From Coriobacteriaceae bacterium (GTDB taxonomy: Bacteria; Actinomycetota; Coriobacteriia; Coriobacteriales; UMGS124), in the NCBI GenBank assembly GCA_019421015.1, contig JAHZGC010000001.1:8110-72109 (forward strand): a stretch of 64,000 bases of DNA, given 5' to 3'. Every line of letters begins with the position of its first letter. The stretch's first letter is position 1. Below the pieces are notes generated by a model that worked only from the letters and a program-made list of their open reading frames with translations, searched no databases and was not told where the DNA came from. Shown piece after piece: positions 57,858 through 64,000 of this stretch. A program made the translations under genes and the position numbers.

Positions 57858-59267
57858 CTACGCGCCCCCGGTAATCTCGAACCCTTGGGACACGACGTTG
57901 CGGTAGAAGTCCTCCCAGGCCGCCCACCTGGCGGGCGCGCCGGTGGCGTCCGGGGCGGCCAGGGCTCCCCCGGTGCTGAGGGAGACGACCTCGCGTTCGG
58001 CCTCCGCGCCGGGGTAGGGCGGGTTCGCCGCGGCGGCGGCGCCCCATGCCCCGTCGGCGGCCATCGACGGGTAGTTGACGGCCCGGGCCTCGTAGACGTT
58101 GTCGCCGATCCGGGCGCTCCAGACCAGCTTGTAGCCGTCGTTTGACGCGGTGCCCCGGGAGGTCGGGTCGCGGCGGAATACGGAGAGGAGCGGCAGCTCG
58201 GGCCGCCCTAGGGGGTAGACGACCATCTCCTCGCCGTCGGTGCGGGCCTCCACCCGGCCCAGCCACTGCTCGGGGACGGAGAAGGAGTAGGCGTCGCCGA
58301 CTGCGATCCCGGTGACCGCCGACGGCACCGGCCATGCGAGGGAGGCGAGCGCCAGCGCGGCGCACGCTGCGGCCGCGGCCGCAGCGGCGAGGGGCCCGAA
58401 GGGGCCGTTGGGCCGCCTGATCCGCAGGACGCGCTCCCGCAGGCAGCCGGCCGCCGCGGCGCTGTAGGCGGCCGCGGCGCCCCGGGGTTCCTGGGCCCGC
58501 GCGGCGGCGTCGACCAGGGCGACGGCGTAGGCGCGCCTCTCGGCCCCCGGCCTGCCAACGAGGACGGCCTCGTCGCCGGCGAGTTCGATGTCGCGCGCGG
58601 CGGCGCGGCGCGCGAGGTGGACCACCGGGTCGAACCAGTAGACGCAGCACGCGACGCCCATGAGGAGCTTCAGCGCGGTGTCCATGCGGGAGACGTGCAC
58701 CAGCTCGTGGGAGAGGGCCATCCCGTCCTCGAGCGAGCCCCGGGCGCCGAACCCCGGGGGTACCAGCACCACGGGCCTCAGGACGCCGCAGGTGAGGGGG
58801 GAGGAGAGCCCGGGCATCGCGCGGACGGCGGCCTTCCGCCTGCCCGCCCGGACGGCCGCCGGCACCCCCTCGGGCGGCCGGGCGCCCCTGAGGGACAGCA
58901 GGAGGCGCGCGTACCTGGCGGCGAACGCGGCCAGGCACAGGAGCGCGCCGGCCGCCCAGACGAGCGTGGCCACGTCGGCCGCCGACAGGGCGTCCGGCGC
59001 GGCCTGGGCCGCCCGGGCCGCCGCCGGCGCCCAGGGCCCCTCCACGCGGGGTACCGGCGGCTCCGGCACGGGGCCCCGGATGGGGGGCGCGGGAAGGACG
59101 GAAAGGGTGAAGGGGGCCGGGAAGGGCACGAGGAGCCTGGCCGCGACCGCGACCCACAGCAGCCTGGTGAAGGACGCGGGCAGCAGGCGCAGGAGGGGCC
59201 GCCGCAGGGCGAGGACCACGGCCGCCATGACCGTTCCTTGGAGCATCATCTCGACGGGGGAGCTCAT
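57858..59267 (-). CDS. M56-family membrane protease (BlaR1-like) with unrecognised sensor domain
   Basis: A 469-residue protein. The N-terminal half has four membrane helices and the M56 zinc site SHELVHVSRMD near residues 187-197. After a further helix near 320, the C-terminal ~140 residues lie outside; they contain AVGDAYSFSVPEQWLG and no penicillin-binding SxxK/SxN motifs. This suggests a BlaR1-type signal transducer for another ligand. The ATG at 59267 follows AAAGGAGGG. It precedes a BlaI gene, so the two form a signalling pair. Confidence 0.85.
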   Translation of the reverse strand: MSSPVEMMLQGTVMAAVVLALRRPLLRLLPASFTRLLWVAVAARLLVPFPAPFTLSVLPAPPIRGPVPEPPVPRVEGPWAPAAARAAQAAPDALSAADVATLVWAAGALLCLAAFAARYARLLLSLRGARPPEGVPAAVRAGRRKAAVRAMPGLSSPLTCGVLRPVVLVPPGFGARGSLEDGMALSHELVHVSRMDTALKLLMGVACCVYWFDPVVHLARRAAARDIELAGDEAVLVGRPGAERRAYAVALVDAAARAQEPRGAAAAYSAAAAGCLRERVLRIRRPNGPFGPLAAAAAAAACAALALASLAWPVPSAVTGIAVGDAYSFSVPEQWLGRVEARTDGEEMVVYPLGRPELPLLSVFRRDPTSRGTASNDGYKLVWSARIGDNVYEARAVNYPSMAADGAWGAAAAANPPYPGAEAEREVVSLSTGGALAAPDATGAPARWAAWEDFYRNVVSQGFEITGGA

Positions 59268-59367
59268 GGGCCCTCCTTTGAATCTTGCAGCGCCGCGGGT
59301 GGTGCACTTTCGGTCACGTGCCGATGCACAGTTTGGCATCCTTTACATCGACGCGGTTTCAGGAGAC

Positions 59368-59922
59368 TTAGACGAAGCGCGTGAGCCACCTCTGGATGGG
59401 ACGGCTATCCAAGCCGGAAGGGGGGTTGGGGGAGTAGCCGACGCCGTAGACGGTGTAGCCGCCCGATGGCAGGCTGCCGGTGGTTGCCCCGCCGGAGAAA
59501 TAGCTGCCCGACCCGTAGTGGCCTCGGGAGTGGTGCGTGGTGCCGGTTGAGTTGCTGGTGACGGTAACGAGGGTGTAGAGCGAACTGCAATACTGGTTAA
59601 CGGAGAAGGTGAAGTCGTAGCGTATCGAGCTGCCGGTCTTGTAGGCGTCGAGGGCCAGCGTACCCCCGATGTCCGCCCTCGCCATGCTGCCCGCTTCGTC
59701 GAACATAGGTGTCGAGTCGAGGACCGTGCGCATCTCGCTGGAGAGCGAAGCGTAAGCCTCAGGGTCGAACGTTCTGACGTAATCACCCACGCTCATTTGT
59801 GAGAACGGGCTGGCCGACTCTTCGGCGAGCGCGGGCGAGGCGATGAGCGCCGAGCTCAGTACCGCCGCGTTGAGTACGAACGCGCGTCGGCTCATGCTGG
59901 TTTCCAACGTCTTTACTCCCAT
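59368..59922 (-). CDS. Exported protein of unknown function
   Basis: A 184-residue protein with an N-terminal Tat- or Sec-type signal (SRRAFVLNAAVLSSALIASP, cleavage after ALA near 33). The mature part is rich in Ser, Thr, Gly and Tyr (YCSSLYTLVTVTSNSTGTTH, GHYGSGSYFSGGATTGS) and probably all beta. The ATG at 59922 has AAGGAGG four bases upstream. I do not recognise a family. Like the 60366 protein, it may be secreted or surface-bound. Confidence 0.65.
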   Translation of the reverse strand: MGVKTLETSMSRRAFVLNAAVLSSALIASPALAEESASPFSQMSVGDYVRTFDPEAYASLSSEMRTVLDSTPMFDEAGSMARADIGGTLALDAYKTGSSIRYDFTFSVNQYCSSLYTLVTVTSNSTGTTHHSRGHYGSGSYFSGGATTGSLPSGGYTVYGVGYSPNPPSGLDSRPIQRWLTRFV

Positions 59923-60365
59923 CGTTCCTCCTTGTGGATGGCGTTCGAGTAGACACTAGACAAATAGCTAAATGCAAAAGAATTCTAGCACTGTTTCAAT
60001 TCTTGAAGGATGAGAAACTCATTGAAAGAAAGGAACTAATTTGCATTTGACAAATTACTAATAACAGAATATCTTATGGCTGCGCTTGCGCGAGTCGACA
60101 CTGGAAGAAGGGAGTATCGGCGACGAAAGTTCCGGACTGTTCTTGGCCAAGTTCGTAAAGCATTTGTTGGCGGGTTATTAGAATTGACTACTCTTACAAT
60201 TTACCAATTGACTGCAATTCCTTAGAGGGTCTGCCTATTCAGGCATCCTGGGTTGCCTTAGTTTCACTTACGGAGACTCCGCAGCGTTTCTTTGTTTTCT
60301 TTGGTCGTGGTGGTTTACCTGCGAGCAGTTGGTCTAATCGTGTCATGATTTAGAGGAGACGAATC
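59923..60365. other. AT-rich gap
   Basis: No supported gene is present. The sequence is strongly AT-rich compared with the window, with long A/T runs near 59950-60060 and 60180-60240. It likely includes promoters for both divergent exported-protein genes and may be a transfer scar. Confidence 0.5.
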
Positions 60366-60896
60366 ATGAAAAACGTTATTAACCGGCGGCAATTCATCAA
60401 GTCAGCGCTGACACCGGCCATTGCGACAATGGGGCTGGTTGTTCTCGGAACGCATAGGATAGAGGTCGCTTCGGCGGACGAATATGCCGAAGTAATGGAT
60501 GAGCAAATTAGTTACTTGCAAAGTCTGAGCTACTCCGAGCTTGCGGCTTTGGCTCTGGCAGAAGATGGTTACTGGGGCAGCGGGACTACAGCAGCGCTCC
60601 AAGCGTACATGCGAAGTGCCTCAACTGGGGTTATCAACCACCAGTGGGCTCCCAACATCAACGCGAATCCCGGTCTAACATCGGGATGGTATTGTGACGA
60701 TACACTGGAAGGGGACCCGAATATCAGGATATTTCAGTTTCGTCTGCATACAACCGGTGATGGCATTTTCGGCACTAACGATATTCGTGCATTGCAAAGC
60801 CGCATGGGTACCTATGTTGATGGCGTATTGTCGGCCGGCTCTCCCTGTATCAGAGAAATGCAACGTCGGCTTAATGATGGTTGGCTCTTTGACTAG
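60366..60896 (+). CDS. Exported protein with peptidoglycan-binding-like repeats
   Basis: A 176-residue protein with a Tat-type signal (VINRRQFIKSALTPAIATMG). The mature part has DGYWGSGTTAALQAYM near 67 and DGIFGTNDIRALQSRMGTYV followed by DGVLSAGSPCIREMQRRLN, which resemble the DGxxGxxTxxAxxxxQ pattern of peptidoglycan-binding-domain-1 repeats. No catalytic domain is present. The ATG at 60366 follows GAGGAG. The gene is AT-richer than the rest of the window, suggesting transfer. Confidence 0.6.
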   Translation: MKNVINRRQFIKSALTPAIATMGLVVLGTHRIEVASADEYAEVMDEQISYLQSLSYSELAALALAEDGYWGSGTTAALQAYMRSASTGVINHQWAPNINANPGLTSGWYCDDTLEGDPNIRIFQFRLHTTGDGIFGTNDIRALQSRMGTYVDGVLSAGSPCIREMQRRLNDGWLFD

Positions 60897-60939
60897 TGAG
60901 AGTCCGATTTAATCCACTCTCTATCTTTGGCCCTTGCCC

Positions 60940-61191
60940 TTAAGGCGGTACGGGGCAGGTTTTGTTCGTCGTGTGAGGTGCCCGTGTATTCGCTGCGCGG
61001 TAAGGTGCCGAAGGTGCTTCTCGGTGCCTAGGCACCAGGGTGGGGAAGGGCTGGGAGCGGAGAGAGGAGCGGGCCGCGAAAATCGCGACCCGCTCCCAAT
61101 CTTTTCTTAGGCGTGCCTGCGGCTCTTCAGTGTCTTCCTGACTAAAGAGCGCCTGGTCGAATCCGGCGAGCTGGATTCGCCACATTGCCAT
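60940..61191 (-). CDS. Possible small or truncated gene
   Basis: The frame from ATG at 61191 encodes MAMWRIQLAGFDQALFSQED and about 60 more residues. It has a TATATA box near 61200 and AAGGGA before the ATG, so it may be expressed. The first 40 residues look protein-like, but the frame then crosses the hairpin at 61066-61096 and becomes low-complexity. It could be a truncated gene or a leader peptide. I do not recognise it. Confidence 0.25.
   Translation of the reverse strand: MAMWRIQLAGFDQALFSQEDTEEPQARLRKDWERVAIFAARSSLRSQPFPTLVPRHREAPSAPYRAANTRAPHTTNKTCPVPP
61066..61108 (+). terminator. Terminator-type hairpin
   Basis: GGAGCGGG and CGCG (61066-61078) pair with CGCG and CCCGCTCC (61084-61096) around AAAAT, followed by CAATCTTTTCTT. 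It lies about 170 bases after the 60366 gene. Confidence 0.7.
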
Positions 61192-61476
61192 CGTTCCCTT
61201 ATATAATCCGGCAATCGGTCTCGTGCGGTTGAGTATTCCTTGTATGCGACGAAATTAACCTTCATTCATTCAATAAAATTATGTAATGATTCATTTTTTG
61301 TCAAACGACGTCTTCTCATGCTCCTCCATTGCAATTCTATCATTACTCGAAGCAGGACGATGCTATAGTGAAGTTATTCATTTGCCTAGTGTCAATTCAC
61401 GTATCTTCCACCCAAAGGCTGGCGGTAGGCAAAGAGCCAGTGCATCGGAAGGCCCAAAGAGCGTTGAGGAGGACGC

Positions 61477-62688
61477 GTGCCAACAACCGGAACCCACAAT
61501 AGACAGGCATCATCGTTAATTCCTTATCATCCACGTCCCAACTGCCTCCCCATTGTCCGTCGCGAACTGGCACCCTATTCTCGGGTGCGCGGCGGTGCCC
61601 GGTACGCTCGGGTGGCCGCTGATCGCAGACGCCGACGCTCCGTCGCTCGTGCTGTCGTCCTCGCGGTGCTCGGTGTCCTCGTGGCCGGCCTCGCTATAGC
61701 GGTGGCAGGCACCATCGGGCTCTACGGCTCCATCGGCGATCGCCTCAACGGCGGCGTCACGGCCGAGACCAAGGCGGTCCTGGCCGAGCAGCAGGCATCG
61801 GCGCGACTGGCTGCGGCTGACTGGACCGACACGAGCCCGTTCTACATGCTGCTGCTCGGCGTCGACGCCAACGAGAGCCGCATGACGGGCGGGGAGTCCG
61901 CCGACTACGGCTCGGACCCCTCGGCCTTCCGCAGCGACACCATGATCCTCGCGCGCGTCGACCCCGGCGAGAAGAAGGTCGCGCTCGTCTCCATCCACCG
62001 CGACACGTACGTCCCCGTCGGCGGCAAGATGGACAAGATTAACGTGGCCTACCCGCTGGGAGGCGCCGCCGGGACGATCGAGGCCGTGAGCGACTTCGCC
62101 GGCGTGCCCATCTCTCACTACGCCGAAATCAACCTCGACGGCCTCTACGCCGTCGTGGACGCGCTGGGCGGCGTCGAGGTGAACGTGCCCTACGCGGTGA
62201 GGGACGGCCACACCGGCTGGACGCTCGAGGCCGGCCCCCAGTTGCTCGATGGCGAGGGCGCCGAGGTGTTCGTGCGCTCCCGCCACGCCTACGACGACCT
62301 GGGCGACGGCGACCGCTACCGCGCCGCCAACCAGCGCCTGTTCGTGGCCGCGGTGCTCGAGCGGCTCATGGGCGCGAGCCCCGCCGACATGGTCGCCGCC
62401 GTCGACACCCTGGCAGACTACGTGAAGACCGACCTCACCATCGACCAGGTCGCGGGCCTGGCCCTGGCCATGCGCGGCATCGACGTGGAGAACGACGTCT
62501 ACTCCACGATGAACCCCACGGAGCCGGCCCTAATCGACGGTCTCTGGTACGAGATCAGCCAGGACGACTACTGGCACGAGATCATGCGCCAGGTGGACGC
62601 CGGCGAGCGCCCCGACGTCGACTACGCCTACATCTCCGTCACCGACGACATCAACAGCGCCGGCCACGGGATTGACGGCGAGGCATAG
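61477..62688 (+). CDS. LytR-CpsA-Psr (LCP) family wall-polymer ligase
   Basis: A 403-residue protein. An arginine-rich cytoplasmic segment and one membrane helix (VVLAVLGVLVAGLAIAVAG, about 60-80) precede an extracellular LCP domain with MLLLGVDANESR near 121, RSDTMILARVDP near 150, SIHRDTYVPV near 170 and the RSRHAYDDLGDGDRYRAANQ block near 270. These Arg/Asp residues bind the polyprenyl pyrophosphate. LCP enzymes attach glycopolymers to peptidoglycan. The GTG at 61477 follows GAGGAGG. No wall-polymer biosynthesis genes are adjacent. Confidence 0.9.
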   Translation: MPTTGTHNRQASSLIPYHPRPNCLPIVRRELAPYSRVRGGARYARVAADRRRRRSVARAVVLAVLGVLVAGLAIAVAGTIGLYGSIGDRLNGGVTAETKAVLAEQQASARLAAADWTDTSPFYMLLLGVDANESRMTGGESADYGSDPSAFRSDTMILARVDPGEKKVALVSIHRDTYVPVGGKMDKINVAYPLGGAAGTIEAVSDFAGVPISHYAEINLDGLYAVVDALGGVEVNVPYAVRDGHTGWTLEAGPQLLDGEGAEVFVRSRHAYDDLGDGDRYRAANQRLFVAAVLERLMGASPADMVAAVDTLADYVKTDLTIDQVAGLALAMRGIDVENDVYSTMNPTEPALIDGLWYEISQDDYWHEIMRQVDAGERPDVDYAYISVTDDINSAGHGIDGEA

Positions 62689-63498
62689 ACAGAGCTTCTG
62701 TGGTCAACGCCAAAGATACGAACAAATCAAATCGTTACTAGTTTTAGGAATCATTGCGGAGGAAGAGCTCGTTGGCATGACGAATTGGAGCAGGAGTCTC
62801 ATTACCATGAGCACGTCAATTCAAGCTAAGATACCAAATCGGTTGGTACCACGGCTTGCATTTACATTCTACAAGCTAAATCACTGATTACTATGAAGAG
62901 TGGTGATCCACCAGAGGATGATGTCACGAGTTTTGTAGCCAGAGTACAAGACGGCGAAGCCATATGGTGGCGGTGAACAAGGATGCCAACTCCACGGGTA
63001 CCTTGTCCTCCGTTAAGAATGCCTCTGGGTCCAGGGATTCTGAGACCGGCCGGAAAAGAAGAGGAGCAGTTGGTGCTTTGGCCGGGGTGCACATAGGGGC
63101 CGGAAACGATTCGAAGTTGGTTCAGGCCAAGTGGCGCATGGCGGAGTGACACTCGGGGTAGCCAATTTCTTCTGGGAATTTGAGTATGAAATTTGTATGG
63201 ATGTCCGGTCCCAGAAGGGGCGCATGCGTACTCGAATCATCCCCGCTGTGGTGTTCCCACGCCCCGTCAAGAGTCTGGGTGAATATAGTTTGTCGTGCTT
63301 TGGATGGACAGCCGCCCGGCCCGGCCTCGGCCCTTTGCCCCTGCCTCTCGCGAAGGCCCGGGGGGTGATGCCGGACCGGGCCGGGCGCCGCCTCCCGCCG
63401 GCCGACAGGGCCCTGTCGGGGCTCTCCCGCGACCAGCAATGTGGGTGTCGGCCGCGGCGCGGGTGGCCAGACGGGACCCGATCGGGAGGACGCCGCGC
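62689..63498. other. Non-coding gap
   Basis: I see no supported gene. The left half is AT-richer; the right half becomes GC-rich before the transposase remnant. Short frames here have no ribosome sites or recognisable motifs. Confidence 0.45.
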
Positions 63499-64000
63499 AT
63501 GGCCCGCGTCAAGGTTCCGGGAGGCTTCTCCGGCAAGCCCGCCTACATGGGCGCGGGCGTGGGCGAGTCCTCGCACTGGGTCTGCGCCCCGACGCCTCCG
63601 GCAGAAAGCTGCCCGGCCGCGCCGTCGCCAACGACGAGGCCGACATCCGCGGGGCGGCCCGAGGGTGCCCCGGTCGCGGCCGGCCTGAGGGGGAACATGG
63701 GGGCGCTCGTGCTGCGCACGGCGCGCTCCTGCGGCTTCCCGGTCGCCTACCTGCCCGGCAGGGCCGAGCACGACCCCGCCCCGCGCCCCCCTTCCGGGCT
63801 GCCGCACGCCGGCGTGTGCCCCGCCCCCGAGCCCCACGGCCCTTCCGCGACGGCGGCGGCCGCCCGGCCGTCGCCGAACACCGATGTTCACTGACGAACC
63901 CCGGGTCCGCCGTCATCGCGGGCGGCCCCTCCCGTGGCTCCCGACATCGATCGGGACGGCCGCCGGGCCCGCCGGCGGCGAGACGGACGGCACGCACCGG
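63499..64000 (+). pseudogene. IS110-like transposase remnant
   Basis: From ATG 63499 the frame reads MARVKVPGGFSGKPAYMGAG and GVGESSHWVCAP; a second frame then continues KLPGRAVANDEADIRG near 63600-63660; the first frame resumes with NMGALVLRTARSCGFPVAYL and PGRAEHD near 63697-63772. Together these match the N-terminal part of IS110-family (DEDD-type) transposases. At least two frameshifts break it, and homology fades after about 63780; the window ends before any downstream part. It is a dead insertion sequence. Confidence 0.55.

Noticed and set aside
60062..60168. A short frame ending LRESTLEEGSIGDESSGLFL and KHLLAGY
   Set aside because: It looks like the end of a protein but has an in-frame stop just upstream, no start and no recognised family. 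Possibly a gene remnant, but not supportable.
62672..63152. Several 60-100-codon frames on both strands
   Set aside because: No ribosome sites, motifs or consistent codon use; treated as non-coding.
1..64000. tRNA, rRNA and tmRNA genes
   Set aside because: No cloverleaf with conserved TTCGA-type arm, 16S/23S anchor string or tmRNA end was noticed by eye; a tRNAscan/Infernal run would be decisive.

Overview
The window is GC-rich bacterial DNA whose gene content points to Eggerthellaceae (Coriobacteriia, Actinomycetota; relatives of Eggerthella, Gordonibacter, Adlercreutzia and Slackia). The evidence is a series of twin-arginine-exported flavin or molybdenum reductases, each beside its own regulator, several of which are 12-helix membrane LuxR-type proteins, together with haem-based redox components. 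This lifestyle, anaerobic respiration of many organic acceptors, is characteristic of that family. No rRNA or tRNA gene was seen. The genus cannot be fixed from the sequence alone.

Layout. 0-7 kb: the edge of a membrane LuxR regulator, a LysR regulator, a frameshifted exported ferredoxin-like protein, a HemW-like protein without radical-SAM cysteines, and a creatininase-family hydrolase. 7-23 kb: a LuxR/flavoprotein pair (8971), a YefM-YoeB module, decayed genes, a second flavoprotein (12722) with a LysR gene, a second creatininase paralogue, a RelE-type toxin module, a LuxR regulator followed by an exported old-yellow-enzyme (19838), thioredoxin and a Crp/Fnr regulator. 23-27 kb: a cobalamin riboswitch with a DUF4430 lipoprotein, then a scar-rich stretch of truncated genes around a MntA-HepT module. 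27-34 kb: a DMSO-reductase-type operon (catalytic subunit, iron-sulfur subunit, TorD chaperone) with a haem-c sensor kinase and its response regulator. 34-40 kb: a DUF4143 ATPase, a second near-identical riboswitch/DUF4430 unit, and a divergent ECF transporter (T, fused A1A2, S) predicted to take up cobalamin. 40-56 kb: two more divergent LuxR/flavoprotein pairs (42581; 53889 with a six-haem cytochrome), a beta-helix-type exported protein, SDR, SRAP, MerR-TipAS, a TPP-riboswitch thiamine operon and a beta-carbonic anhydrase preceded by an unusual palindrome array. 56-64 kb: small membrane proteins, a BlaI/M56 signalling pair with a non-penicillin sensor, two small exported proteins in an AT-rich island, an LCP ligase and a broken IS110-like transposase at the right edge.

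How it works together (inference). The exported reductases would receive electrons outside the membrane, directly from quinol-linked or multihaem carriers, and reduce diet- or host-derived acceptors. Each neighbouring membrane LuxR protein would sense the substrate and switch on its partner. The cobalamin uptake genes would be riboswitch-controlled.

The least explained material is non-coding. There is a family of large stem-loops with a conserved core and closing stems that differ completely between copies yet remain complementary (six copies, three in a 100-nt tandem). There is also an AT-rich array of CAGTAAA-N5-TTTACTG palindromes near 51 kb, a ~195-bp long-hairpin repeat in two copies, and a candidate structured RNA near 40.6 kb.
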